Assembly: GCF_023284005.1 (NCBI RefSeq) | Contig: NZ_JAKIKS010000014.1 | Coordinates: 1-64,000 of the forward strand | Direction of reading: 5' to 3' | Source: Shewanella surugensis | Lineage (GTDB): Bacteria > Pseudomonadota > Gammaproteobacteria > Enterobacterales > Shewanellaceae | DNA: 64,000 nt | Shown: positions 27,281 to 37,217 of the stretch, piece after piece | How the letters are laid out: each line of letters starts with the position of its first letter | Position numbering within the stretch: position 1 is the stretch's first letter | Made by a program: the position numbers and the translations under genes | The notes under the pieces: model-generated | What the model was told of the DNA's origin: nothing | Database searches by the model: none | Seen by the model: only the letters and a program-made list of their open reading frames with translations

Positions 27281-28678
27281 TTACATGCTCATTTCTTCTA
27301 GTTCTTTTCCTTTTGTTTCATCTAAATAGCGGTAAACAAAAATAATGGAGAGAAATGCAAATAAACTGTATCCAGCATAAGCCCCCACTAACCCCATATT
27401 ATTGAGTAATAATGGAAAACTCATGGTGATAATGAAATTAGCAATCCAATGCACAAATCCCGTTACTGCCAAACCAGACCCTCTAATTTGATTTGGGAAC
27501 ATCTCCCCCAAAATGACCCACATCACGGGTCCCCATGATAAATTAAAGAAAAAGACATAAGCATTCGCCGCGATTAAAGCCAACGTATCATAATGGCCTA
27601 AATCCATGACGCCATAAATGTCTGGGGTTGCCTGATAAAAAACAAACACTAATAACAATAAACAAATAATAATGCCCGTAGAGCCGATTAAAAGAAAAGG
27701 CCTTCGACCCCATCTATCAATAAAAAGAATCGTAAAAACACACGCACCTATGCTTAATGCAGCGCTAATCACATTGATAAGCAATGCATCAGATTCAGAA
27801 AAACCTGCCACTTCCCACAAAATTGCACCGTAATAAAAAACAACATTGATCCCCATAAACTGTTGAAATGCCGCAATTCCAATACCTATCCACACAATAC
27901 GGCGTACTTTTCCTGTAACTGGATTTTTTAAATCTGACAATCTAGGTTTATGATCAGCTGATAGAGACAATGAGATTTCCATTAATTTTGCCTCACCAAA
28001 AAATTGCCCGTACAATTTCGTGAGTACAACGAGTGCTTGTTTGTTTTTTTCTCTAACGACTAAATAGCGGGGACTTTCCGGTACAAAAAAAAGGGTAAAT
28101 AGAAAAATGAAGGCCGGTAGTAATTCAGCCCATAACATCCACCGCCACGCTTCATAACCAAGCCAGAATGTGTTTATTGAGGTTCCAGCCCAATGAACAA
28201 GCAAGTAATTACTCATAAAAACAACGAACAACCCTACATTTATAGCAACTTGTTGCAATGCGGCATACGCACCTCTATAACGTGCAGGCACGACTTCAGC
28301 AATATACATAGGCACTAAAATGGATGCTGAGCCCACAGCAAACCCTCCCACCATGCGATAAAAAATAAATACATTAGAGGTATCTGCAATTCCTGAGCCC
28401 CAAGCACTTAAGATAAACAATACTGCAGCAATTATCATCATAAAACGACGACCATAAATATCGGCGAGTCGGCCGGAAAAAAAAGCACCTACAGCACAAC
28501 CAAGCAAGGTTGAAGCCACATTAAAACTAGAAGCCACAAGCGTTAAGTTAAACGCTAACCTAAGCCCTCCAATAGTGCCATTTATCACTCCAGTATCAAA
28601 ACCAAATAAAAATGCTCCCATCGCTGCAACACAACTAATGGACATGATAAGAACAGTGTTTTCATTACTGTATTTCAT
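27281..28678 (-). CDS. Sugar porter family MFS transporter, paralogue 2
   Basis: This 465-residue symporter keeps the proton-coupling Asp28 (FGFDTGVING), the RLADIYGRR loop motif, PESPRYL, FQQFMGINVVFYYG in TM7 and WGPVMWVILGEMFP in TM10. The residue equivalent to XylE Gln415 is His (GFVHW). The end ETKGKELEEM is typical of the family. It is very similar to paralogue 3, suggesting their duplication is the most recent. It is 95 bp from paralogue 1 and so probably cotranscribed with it. Likely imports a pentose or hexose with H+; D-xylose is suggested by context only. Confidence 0.9.
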   Translation of the reverse strand: MKYSNENTVLIMSISCVAAMGAFLFGFDTGVINGTIGGLRLAFNLTLVASSFNVASTLLGCAVGAFFSGRLADIYGRRFMMIIAAVLFILSAWGSGIADTSNVFIFYRMVGGFAVGSASILVPMYIAEVVPARYRGAYAALQQVAINVGLFVVFMSNYLLVHWAGTSINTFWLGYEAWRWMLWAELLPAFIFLFTLFFVPESPRYLVVREKNKQALVVLTKLYGQFFGEAKLMEISLSLSADHKPRLSDLKNPVTGKVRRIVWIGIGIAAFQQFMGINVVFYYGAILWEVAGFSESDALLINVISAALSIGACVFTILFIDRWGRRPFLLIGSTGIIICLLLLVFVFYQATPDIYGVMDLGHYDTLALIAANAYVFFFNLSWGPVMWVILGEMFPNQIRGSGLAVTGFVHWIANFIITMSFPLLLNNMGLVGAYAGYSLFAFLSIIFVYRYLDETKGKELEEMSM

Positions 28679-28963
28679 ACAGTATGCTCAGCTTGAATGA
28701 TTCAATTTTCATTTCAACAATGACCTATAAACCGAACGTTTATGATGACAAGAACATGATAACGGTAAGCGATTAAGTGCTTATGTAAAAGTTTACAAAG
28801 GTTGGGTTTAGCCCTTTAGATAGCGCGACCCCATGTGCTATCAGGTAATCAACATATCGACCAAGGTCAAAAATCAAACAAAATACCGGATAACTTCAAT
28901 TCATGTACTTATCGTATTAAAAAATATCATTTACACAGGAATAAATGCATTAAAATTGTCTGA

Positions 28964-30361
28964 TTAACTTTTAAGTTCTTCTAACTCTTTATCTTTTGTT
29001 TCAGTAAGATAATAAAATACAAATAACGTCGATAGTAAGGCAAATAAACTGTATAGACTAAACACCCCAGCTAACCCAACATACCGGAGTAATAATGGAA
29101 ACGTCATAATAACCACAAAATTAGCAATCCAATGCATGAAACCTGTTACCGCAAGGGCAGAGCCTCTAATTTGATTCGGAAACATTTCCCCTAACATTAT
29201 CCACATCACCGGTCCCCAAGATAAATTAAAAAAGAAAACATACATATTAACAAGTACTAAGGTTAACATCCTATACTCGCCTAAATTGATCACGCCATAA
29301 ACATCTTTCTTTACATTAAAGAAAATAAAAGCGATGATTATCAATGTAATAAAGAGAATAATACTGCCTAATTTTAACAGCGGTCGCCGTCCCCAATAAT
29401 CGACTAAAAAAATCATGCAAATACACCCCAGGGCCCCCACACTCGCCACCACAATATTAATCAATAATGAATTTAATTCAGAAAAACCAACTAGCTCCCA
29501 TAAAACAGAGCCATAATAAAAAATAACATTAATCCCCATTAGCTGTTGCAGCACGGCGATAACAAGCCCTATCCAAACGATCCGACGAATTTTTCCAGTA
29601 TGATTACTCCATAAATCTGATAATCTTGGGGCGTGATCACTCGAAAGCGACATCGAAATATCCAGCAATTTCGCTTCTCCTAGAAATTGCCCATAGAGTT
29701 TAATTAACACTTTTAACGCTTGCTTATTTTTCCCTTTAACAACCAAATAGCGAGGGCTCTCAGGGATCCAAAATAATGTGATAAAAAAAATGAACGCAGG
29801 TAATAGCTCCCCCCATATCATCCAACGCCAAGTTTCATAACCCAGCCAAAATTCGTTTATTGAGGTTCCTGACAAACTGACGAGTAAATAATTACTGGTA
29901 TAAACCACTAAAAAACCACTAACAATGCCCAGCTGTTGTAAAGTACCATAGGCACCTCGATAGTGTGCCGGCGCAATTTCAGCAATGTACATCGGCACAA
30001 GAACAGAAGCAGAGCCTACGGCTAACCCACCAATTAACCGATAAAAAATAAAGACATTCGAAGAATCAGCCATCCCCGATCCGCCAGCACTCAGTATAAA
30101 TAACACCGCAGCGACAATAAGCATGGTTCGTCGACCATAAATATCCGATAGCCTACCCGAATAAAAAGCCCCAATGGCACAACCTAATAACATAGAAGCA
30201 ATGTTAAAACTCGATACGAATAAATTTGAATCAAAGGCTAACCTCAACCCTCCCACGGTACCGTTAATAACACCCGTATCAAAACCCAATAAGAAGGATC
30301 CCATTGCAGCAACGCAACTAATCGACATGATAAGAAGAAAGTTGTTATTACTGTATTTCAT
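28964..30361 (-). CDS. Sugar porter family MFS transporter, paralogue 3
   Basis: A 465-residue transporter with Asp28 intact (LGFDTGVING), RLSDIYGRR, PESPRYL, LQQLMGINVIFYYG and WGPVMWIMLGEMFP. The XylE Gln415 equivalent is His (GFMHW), as in paralogue 2, and the amino-terminal sequence (MKYSN, then ISCVAAMG) is nearly identical to it. Spacers of 285 bp downstream and 270 bp upstream separate it from its neighbours, long enough for its own promoter. Substrate is inferred as a sugar of the xylose type from the neighbouring xylAB. Confidence 0.9.
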   Translation of the reverse strand: MKYSNNNFLLIMSISCVAAMGSFLLGFDTGVINGTVGGLRLAFDSNLFVSSFNIASMLLGCAIGAFYSGRLSDIYGRRTMLIVAAVLFILSAGGSGMADSSNVFIFYRLIGGLAVGSASVLVPMYIAEIAPAHYRGAYGTLQQLGIVSGFLVVYTSNYLLVSLSGTSINEFWLGYETWRWMIWGELLPAFIFFITLFWIPESPRYLVVKGKNKQALKVLIKLYGQFLGEAKLLDISMSLSSDHAPRLSDLWSNHTGKIRRIVWIGLVIAVLQQLMGINVIFYYGSVLWELVGFSELNSLLINIVVASVGALGCICMIFLVDYWGRRPLLKLGSIILFITLIIIAFIFFNVKKDVYGVINLGEYRMLTLVLVNMYVFFFNLSWGPVMWIMLGEMFPNQIRGSALAVTGFMHWIANFVVIMTFPLLLRYVGLAGVFSLYSLFALLSTLFVFYYLTETKDKELEELKS

Positions 30362-30631
30362 CGATTATGTGCATTCCTTTCTAGTCGTCGAAGAGTGTAA
30401 AACGCAATGAAATAAAAGCTCTAAAATCCCTAAATACCCACTATTACCTAATCATAGGATATTTATTCTTAATCAACTTGAAAATAAACCGAATTTAATT
30501 AAAAACACGCAGCATTAGTCTCTTATTATTGATGCCCTGCTATCAAACAATAATCGCAATAGTTTACTTATCTTAAAAGCGCTCCACATCACTCCCTATA
30601 ATAACTAAACATAAAACAAATGTTTTTAACA

Positions 30632-32041
30632 TCAATAAGGCATAGATTCTAATTCTTTACCTTTTGTTTCATATACGTAGATAAATACAAAAATAATAGA
30701 CAATAGAGCCGAAATACCATAAAAACTATAAGTTACTGCTAATCCAAGCGCTGAGAGAAACAAAGGAAAACTGACCGTCACACAAAAATTAGCCCCCCAT
30801 TGCACAAACCCTGCAACGGCTAATCCAGATCCCCTGATTTGATTAGGAAACATTTCGCCTAACATTACCCACATAATCGGCCCCCAAGACAAATTGAAAA
30901 AGAAGACATAGGCGTTTGCTGACACTAAAGCTAACAGTCCAAAATCGCCTAAGATAAGTTTACCGTTGCTGCCCATATCTGCTTGAGAAAAAGCAAAAAT
31001 CATTAAACCTAATGCAATTGACATCCCCACAGAACCAAGGAGTAAAAAAGGCTTACGTCCCCATTTATCAATCAAGAACATCGCTACAATGCATGCAGCC
31101 ACACTCACAGCACCGGTTGAAACATTGATTAATAAAGCTTTTTCTTCAGAAAATCCTACAGCCTGCCAAAGCACGTCACCATAATAAAACACGACATTAA
31201 TGCCTATTAATTGCTGAAAAGCGGCTAAACCTATACCTACCCACATCACATGCTGTATTTTACCTGTTTTAGAATCTTTTAAGTCTGTAAAACTAGGAGG
31301 ATGATCAGATAATAAAGAGTCATGTATTTCACTCAATTTAATGCGACCTTGATGTAGCCCATAGAGACGGGTTAACACCTTTCGAGCCCTCGATATTTGG
31401 TTCTCTGCAACCAGATATCGAGGACTCTCAGGAATAAACAATAGTGCAAATAAAAATATAACAGCAGGCAATATCTCCACCCAAAACATCCAACGCCAAG
31501 CTTCATAATTAAGCCAAAGAATAGTCATTGATGTACCTGCAATCTTGGTAAGCAAGTAATTACTTAAAAATGCCGCTAACAATCCAGTTAATATTGAAAC
31601 TTGCTGCAATGAAGCCAACGCACCTCGATAACGTGCCGGAGCGATTTCAGCAATATAAATAGGAGAAAGGATTGAGGCGGCGCCCACAGCAAAACCGCCC
31701 AAAACACGAAAAAAAACAAAAAGACCTGAGGAGCCAGCCATCCCAGAGCCCCAAGCACTAATGATGAAAAAAATCGCCGAAATGATTAACACCGTTCGAC
31801 GACCCCATCTATCCGATAATCGCCCAGCAAAAAAAGCGCCTATTGCACACCCAAATAGCATTGAAGCGACGTTAAAACCTGATCCCACCGAAGTAGAATG
31901 ATAGGCGTGCTGCAAACCCTCTATCGTTCCGTTTATCACACCACTATCAAAGCCAAAAAGAAAGCCACCAATAGCTGCAATGCAACTAATTAACACCACA
32001 AAAAACATATTTTCATCTTGATGTTTTTTCAGCTTTAACAC
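30632..32041 (-). CDS. Probable D-xylose/H+ symporter (sugar porter MFS), paralogue 4
   Basis: This 469-residue transporter lies 55 bp after xylA and is the most likely true xylose permease. It keeps the coupling Asp32 (FGFDSGVING), RLSDRWGRR, PESPRYL, FQQLIGIN in TM7, and both WGPIMW and Gln-Trp (GFVQW) at the positions of XylE Trp392 and Gln415, so the XylE-like sugar site appears complete. The start is GTG 32041 with AGGAG six bases upstream. Cotranscription with xylBA is likely. I avoid the name xylE because family members with other substrates look alike. Confidence 0.88.
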   Translation of the reverse strand: MLKLKKHQDENMFFVVLISCIAAIGGFLFGFDSGVINGTIEGLQHAYHSTSVGSGFNVASMLFGCAIGAFFAGRLSDRWGRRTVLIISAIFFIISAWGSGMAGSSGLFVFFRVLGGFAVGAASILSPIYIAEIAPARYRGALASLQQVSILTGLLAAFLSNYLLTKIAGTSMTILWLNYEAWRWMFWVEILPAVIFLFALLFIPESPRYLVAENQISRARKVLTRLYGLHQGRIKLSEIHDSLLSDHPPSFTDLKDSKTGKIQHVMWVGIGLAAFQQLIGINVVFYYGDVLWQAVGFSEEKALLINVSTGAVSVAACIVAMFLIDKWGRKPFLLLGSVGMSIALGLMIFAFSQADMGSNGKLILGDFGLLALVSANAYVFFFNLSWGPIMWVMLGEMFPNQIRGSGLAVAGFVQWGANFCVTVSFPLFLSALGLAVTYSFYGISALLSIIFVFIYVYETKGKELESMPY

Positions 32042-32096
32042 ATTGCTCTCCTATTCATATTATCTTCAACAGGCCCATCCCAGTTGTGTCATGATC

Positions 32097-33416
32097 TTAT
32101 TTATAAATCATTCTATTAATATAATTTTCTAATGCCTCTTGCTGCCCAGTAACTCCTTGAGGATTCAGTTTATTTTGCGCCACATAATCCATTAGGACTT
32201 GTAGGCTCATTTCTCCATTTAAAATATCTTGCCCAAATAACGTACTCCATCCTTTATACCTAGCGGTAACCAGTGAGGATAAATGTTCATCCAGTATGAT
32301 TCTCTCTGCTTTAAGTAACCCTAATGCAATCGTATCCATCGCTCCAATATGAGCATGAAAGAGATCTTTTTTATCAATACTTTGCCGACGAAGTTTAGTG
32401 TCAAAGTTAAAACCTCCTGTAGTAAACCCTCCATGTTTAAGGATTTCATAACAAATTAAGGTCATCTCTTCCACGCTATTAGGAAATTGATCGGTGTCCC
32501 ACCCCAGCTGAGGATCGCCTCTATTGGCATCTAAAGAACCAAAAATACCCAACGCAAAGGCATTACTCACTTCATGGTGATAAGAATGCCCCGCTAAAGT
32601 CGCATGATTAGCTTCAATATTCACTTTAAATTCTTTCTCTAAACCGAATTGACTCAAAAAAGCATATACCGCAGAAGTATCATAATCATACTGATGCTTA
32701 GTCGGCTCTTGTGGTTTAGGCTCAATTAATAATGTGCCTTCAAAACCTATTTTATGCTTATGTTCAACAATCAAATTTAAAAAACGTGCCAATTGCATTC
32801 TTTCTTGTTTTAAATCGGTGTTTAATAATGTTTCATAGCCTTCCCGCCCCCCCCAAATAACATAATTTTCCCCTCCGAGTTCATGGGTTGCTCGCATCGC
32901 GTTGCATACTTGCATCGCAGCATAAGCAAAAATATCAGGATCGGGGTTAGTGGCAGCACCTGACATATAACGTTTATGAGTAAACAAATTTGCCGTCCCC
33001 CATAAAGGCTTTAAACCTGTATCTTGTTGCTTAGTCGCAAGCACCTCTTGCATAACATTAAAGTTATATAAATAGCTTGCTGGGCTGTCACCTTCCGGTG
33101 ATACATCCGTATCATGAAAGGTGTAGAAAGGCACGCCTAGTTTTGCAAAAAACTCAAAGGCCACATCCGCTTTTAACTTGGCCATTTTAAGCGGATCACC
33201 GCATTGATGCCAAGGTCTATCAAAAGCCGGCTCTCCAAAGATATCGACCCCATTCCAACAAAAATTATGCCAATAACATGCCGCAAAACGACAATGCTGT
33301 TTCATTGATTGCCCTAGCACTAAGCGTTTCTCATCATAAAAACGAAAAGAAAGTGGATAAGAAGCATCAGTCGCTTCATACTGAATAGCGCCAAGATCAC
33401 TAAAATATTCACTCAT
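32097..33416 (-). CDS. xylA: Xylose isomerase
   Basis: It converts D-xylose to D-xylulose using two divalent metals. The 439-residue protein follows E. coli XylA (440) throughout: HFCWNG-type N-terminus ([12 protein letters not shown]), [10 protein letters not shown] with the catalytic His/Asp, [29 protein letters not shown] with metal ligands Glu and Lys, [12 protein letters not shown], and [15 protein letters not shown] placed the start at ATG 33416, five bases after GGAGG; an upstream TTG at 33428 is in frame but overlaps that site. It lies 63 bp downstream of xylB. Confidence 0.97.
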   Translation of the reverse strand: MSEYFSDLGAIQYEATDASYPLSFRFYDEKRLVLGQSMKQHCRFAACYWHNFCWNGVDIFGEPAFDRPWHQCGDPLKMAKLKADVAFEFFAKLGVPFYTFHDTDVSPEGDSPASYLYNFNVMQEVLATKQQDTGLKPLWGTANLFTHKRYMSGAATNPDPDIFAYAAMQVCNAMRATHELGGENYVIWGGREGYETLLNTDLKQERMQLARFLNLIVEHKHKIGFEGTLLIEPKPQEPTKHQYDYDTSAVYAFLSQFGLEKEFKVNIEANHATLAGHSYHHEVSNAFALGIFGSLDANRGDPQLGWDTDQFPNSVEEMTLICYEILKHGGFTTGGFNFDTKLRRQSIDKKDLFHAHIGAMDTIALGLLKAERIILDEHLSSLVTARYKGWSTLFGQDILNGEMSLQVLMDYVAQNKLNPQGVTGQQEALENYINRMIYK

Positions 33417-33491
33417 AGCATCCTCCAATAAAAATGACTCATCTATTAACTTTAACTATTTCTTTTTAAAGCTATTCCCAGTCGAACCCGA

Positions 33492-34946
33492 TTAGAACAA
33501 GTGAATAAGGCTTCTATAAAGCTCACTAAATTTAGCGCGGTTCTCAAGATGCTCCCTATACAATGACAATTCAGGTTCGTAGCACGCGATTAGCTTAGGG
33601 AGTGGAAAAATATCTGATACTTTATTGTTAGGCATAAGAGCATATTTTGCCAATCTTGCCGCGCCCAATGCCGGTCCAATCTCCCCGCCTTCACGATACT
33701 CCACTTGCTTACCCAACACATTCGCTAACAATTGCCGCCAATAGACACTCTTTGATCCTCCCCCTATCAGCGAAATAAATTCAACGTCTGGCTGTACTTC
33801 ATGTAAAGCTCTAAAGCCATCCGCTAACGCATAGCTCACTCCTTCTAACACCGCTTTGGTCATGTCAGCTCGCGTGGTTGAATGCGATAATCCCAAAAAA
33901 ACCCCCTTTGCATTGGGATTATTATGAGGCGTTCGCTCACCGGACAAATAGGGTAAAAATAATAGCGAAGCAGGGGAAGAAAGCGTAGAGGTTTCCACTT
34001 CTTGTAATAGTTGAGATACCGAAAGGGGACCTATCATATGCGCAAACCAATCTAAACAAGAAGCGGCACTTAATATCACCGACATTAAATGCCATTGATT
34101 AGGCAGCGCGTGACAGAAGCTATGAACGCCTGCATCTGGATTTTGCTTTGCCCCATCACTTACCACAAAATACACCCCTGAAGTGCCCAACGATAGCATC
34201 GATTGTCTAGGTTTACAGATCCCCACACCTAACGCACCCGCTGCATTATCGCCTGCACCAGCAACAATCGGTACGCAGTGCATTTTCCACCTCTTTGCTA
34301 AGTGGTGTTGTAAATAGCCGCTAATCTCATTACCTTCATAAAGCTTAGGCATTTGCTCAATGGTCATTCCTGTCACATTAAGCAGCTCTTCACTCCACTG
34401 ACGCTGCTTAACATTCAGCCACCCCGTCCCCGATGCATCTGATAAGTCAGAGGAAAATTCACCACTTAATTTAAATCTAAGGTAATCTTTAGGAAGTAAG
34501 ACTTTATGGACTTTATCGAAAATTTCAGGCTCATGCTTTTTCACCCAGAGTAACTTCGGGGCAGTAAAACCTGGCATCATTTGGTTGCTGCATAACATTC
34601 TGGCTTGGGGTAATTGCGCTTCAATTTCTTGGCATTCAAAGGCACTTCGACCGTCATTCCATAATATGGCAGGCCTTAATAACTGCGCTTTGTTGTCTAA
34701 TAAGGTCGCGCCATGCATTTGACCCGTTAACCCAATCCCTTTGACATCAACCAACGCTTGTTTCAATGACAGTCGATCAAGCGTAGCTAAAAGTGCATTC
34801 CACCAAGCATCAGGCGATTGTTCGGACCATAAAAGTTGAGGACGTGATATGGATAACACTTGCTCCTCTATTGCTATGGGTTGATTATCATCCGCTAATA
34901 GCACCACTTTTATCGCCGAGGTACCGAGATCTATCCCTAAATACAC
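33492..34946 (-). CDS. xylB: Xylulokinase
   Basis: The 484-residue FGGY-family kinase phosphorylates D-xylulose to xylulose-5-phosphate, which enters the pentose phosphate pathway. Visible motifs: MYLGIDLGTSAIKVVLL at the phosphate-binding N-terminus, GQMHGATLLD with LLRPAILWNDGR (substrate loop and catalytic Asp), GAGDNAAGALGVG and LIGGGSKSVYWRQLLA. Same length as E. coli XylB. The start is GTG 34946 with GGGGA upstream. It is the first gene of the leftward xylose cassette; no xylR-type regulator is in the window. Confidence 0.97.
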   Translation of the reverse strand: MYLGIDLGTSAIKVVLLADDNQPIAIEEQVLSISRPQLLWSEQSPDAWWNALLATLDRLSLKQALVDVKGIGLTGQMHGATLLDNKAQLLRPAILWNDGRSAFECQEIEAQLPQARMLCSNQMMPGFTAPKLLWVKKHEPEIFDKVHKVLLPKDYLRFKLSGEFSSDLSDASGTGWLNVKQRQWSEELLNVTGMTIEQMPKLYEGNEISGYLQHHLAKRWKMHCVPIVAGAGDNAAGALGVGICKPRQSMLSLGTSGVYFVVSDGAKQNPDAGVHSFCHALPNQWHLMSVILSAASCLDWFAHMIGPLSVSQLLQEVETSTLSSPASLLFLPYLSGERTPHNNPNAKGVFLGLSHSTTRADMTKAVLEGVSYALADGFRALHEVQPDVEFISLIGGGSKSVYWRQLLANVLGKQVEYREGGEIGPALGAARLAKYALMPNNKVSDIFPLPKLIACYEPELSLYREHLENRAKFSELYRSLIHLF

Positions 34947-35105
34947 TCACATCCCCAATCAAAAAATTGATAAGTATAAGCATAGCTAAACATTGAAGTA
35001 ACGAAGATAAACTGGATGATAAAAATGAATGATAAAATATTGAGGTTGTTAAATACGGGAGGTTATTTATAATAAGTAAGTAAGTAAAAAACATGAATAT
35101 TTTTG

Positions 35106-35205
35106 GAGGTTCCCCTAGAGCCACACCTCGGCACATGATTCGCTTGCTGCGGTTGCTCCCTTCCAGGCCTGGCCGAGTTCACAAGTTATCATTGCGAGGG
35201 GACCC
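35106..35205 (-). ncRNA. ffs: Signal recognition particle 4.5S RNA
   Basis: On the minus strand the conserved SRP domain IV is clear: GGCCAGGCCTGGAAGGGAGC followed by AACCGCAG, the binding site of Ffh protein. The two ends pair (GGGTCCCCT with AGGGGAACC), giving the expected long hairpin of about 98-100 nt. The RNA targets membrane proteins to the translocon. It is read in the same direction as xylB, which begins about 160 bp beyond its 3' end. Exact ends are estimated from pairing. Confidence 0.92.
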
Positions 35206-35368
35206 TAAGGTCACCAGAGGTTTCATTGAGAAAATAACGTTAACTCCTCAAGAACAAGCGTATTATCTACTATGCTCTTAACGCAATCAAGTCATAATTC
35301 ACAATTACACCTCGATCGTTATCTGACTGGCTACTTAGCAGCCAAACTGACGATAAAGAGATCATTTT

Positions 35369-35702
35369 CTAGTTAAATGCTATGCGATTTTTATTCTCTT
35401 CAATCACACTACTCCCAATACCACTCACCTCCTCCAAATCAGCAAGAGATGAAAAGTCGCCATTAGACCGCTGATATTGCTTAATAGCCTGCGCTTTAAC
35501 AGAGCCAACGCCTTTTAATGTCGCCAGCTCAGAAACGGAGGCTGTATTGACATTAATCTTATCTGATGACACTTGGGCTGTTTGCATTGTTGATGATGCT
35601 TGAGGGGCTGAAATGGCCTTCGCCAAAGAGTCACTGCCAGCATTAGCACTGCAAATCACGAATTAAAGTAGCAAATAACACACTGCATTTATTAACTTTC
35701 AT
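35369..35702 (-). pseudogene. ComEA-like helix-hairpin-helix protein with frameshifted signal peptide
   Basis: The body has two helix-hairpin-helix DNA-binding motifs (INVNTASVSELATLKGVG and LEEVSGIGSSVIEENKNRI), as in ComEA/YbaV proteins that bind incoming DNA in the periplasm. ATG 35702 with GGAG in front encodes MKVNKCSVLFATLI, then one extra base near 35660-35663 sends the frame to a stop at 35643-35645. Removing one base joins it to VICSANAG and restores a perfect signal peptide. As written, only a version from GTG 35659 without signal peptide could be made. Either a real inactivation, ribosomal slippage or a sequencing error. Confidence 0.75.
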
Positions 35703-35882
35703 AATTGTTCTCCTGATCTAAATCCATTTAAGTATCAACCATCAATTTGCTTACTGGCCAATGACCATCATATCAATGTAGAGCAGATGTACCATATTCG
35801 CCAATTATTATTCTTTTTTACTAAGAAAAAAGAACAACCCCCAATGTCAACTAAGCAGCTCAGCTATCTAGCACCATTAACT

Positions 35883-37109
35883 CTACTCTATGGTATGTTC
35901 TATTTCAGCAATCAACTCGGTCCGATAATAATCGATACTCGCTAATGCTTGATTAAGATCCTCAATGATATCTTCGACTGATTCTAATCCCACTGAAATG
36001 CGTAATAGACTATCGCTGATCCCCGCTTCAGCTCGCTCATCTAAAGAATAGGGCGAATGGGTCATAGAAGCGGGATGTTGAATCAGGGTTTCGGCATCCC
36101 CTAAACTCACTGCAATAGCAATAAGTGACAGGCGATTAACAAACAAAATAGCTTGTTCTAAACTTGCATTTAACTCAAAAGCAATAACCCCACCCGCCCG
36201 TTTCATTTGAGTCCCAACTAACCCATGACCATCATGATAATCCAGTCCAGGATAATAGACTTTAGATACTAAGGGATGCATGTCTAAAAACTGTGCGACT
36301 TTTTCCGCATTATCACAATGTCTTTCCAACCTGACATCAAGTGTTTTCAGCCCCCTTAAAATTAACCAAGCATCATGTGGGGAGATCACACCACCAAAAT
36401 CTTTAAGAATTTCGTATTTAATCACTTCCATTTGTGCTTTGCTGGCACAAACAACACCAGCAATGACATCACCGTGGCCATTTAAATATTTAGTTGCACT
36501 ATGCACAACAATATCAATACCGTGACTAATTGGTCGCTGTAACAAAGGTGTCATAAAGGTATTATCAACAATGCTGATTAAACTATATCGTTTCGCAATA
36601 TCGGCAATTGCACTTAAATCAAACACGTCTAAATGAGGGTTAACCGGTGTTTCACAAAACAACACCTTCGTTTCAGGTTTAATCGCGGCGCAAATCGCAT
36701 GATGATCATTAAAATCAACTAATGTTACCTGAATACCAAACTTGGCCAGTTGCCCTGTCATCAATGAAAAAGTGCATCCATAAACGGCTTTTGAAGCAAC
36801 AAGGTGGTCGCCTTGCTTAAGGTTAGCTAATAAAGCCGATGATACGGCAGCCATTCCAGATGCCATCGCGACAGCATCTTCACTGCCTTCTAATACAGCC
36901 ATTTTCCGCTCTAATTCTGCGGTCGTCGGATTGCCTAATCGAGTATAAACATAGCCTTTCTCATCGCCTGAAAATCGCGCGCCACCTTGCTCAGCATTAT
37001 CGAACACAAACGTTGCACTTTGACATAAAGGGGAAACTAATGCCCCTTCACTATTTTTTTGATGACCGGCATGAATAGTTTGTGTCGCAAGCTTCCATTT
37101 ATTTTGCAT
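35883..37109 (-). CDS. mdeA: Methionine gamma-lyase
   Basis: This PLP enzyme of the Cys/Met metabolism family splits L-methionine to methanethiol, 2-oxobutyrate and ammonia. The PLP lysine lies in HSATKYLNGHGD, and SGMAAVSSAL and the ETPVNP segment fit the cofactor site. The pair Tyr110/Cys112 in AVYGCTFSLM is the key marker: Cys at this place (Cys116 in Pseudomonas putida) distinguishes methionine gamma-lyases from cystathionine gamma-lyases and synthases. Length 408. It stands alone between the comEA-like gene and ycjF, with about 110 bp to the latter. Confidence 0.9.
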   Translation of the reverse strand: MQNKWKLATQTIHAGHQKNSEGALVSPLCQSATFVFDNAEQGGARFSGDEKGYVYTRLGNPTTAELERKMAVLEGSEDAVAMASGMAAVSSALLANLKQGDHLVASKAVYGCTFSLMTGQLAKFGIQVTLVDFNDHHAICAAIKPETKVLFCETPVNPHLDVFDLSAIADIAKRYSLISIVDNTFMTPLLQRPISHGIDIVVHSATKYLNGHGDVIAGVVCASKAQMEVIKYEILKDFGGVISPHDAWLILRGLKTLDVRLERHCDNAEKVAQFLDMHPLVSKVYYPGLDYHDGHGLVGTQMKRAGGVIAFELNASLEQAILFVNRLSLIAIAVSLGDAETLIQHPASMTHSPYSLDERAEAGISDSLLRISVGLESVEDIIEDLNQALASIDYYRTELIAEIEHTIE

Positions 37110-37217
37110 TTTTCTACCCCAATAGGTTCAATGTTTATCAAATAACCCTTTGTAACACTGCAGCACCATGAACCAAGATGGGGGTAAATCACACTAAAAG
37201 CATAAAATAAATTCAAT

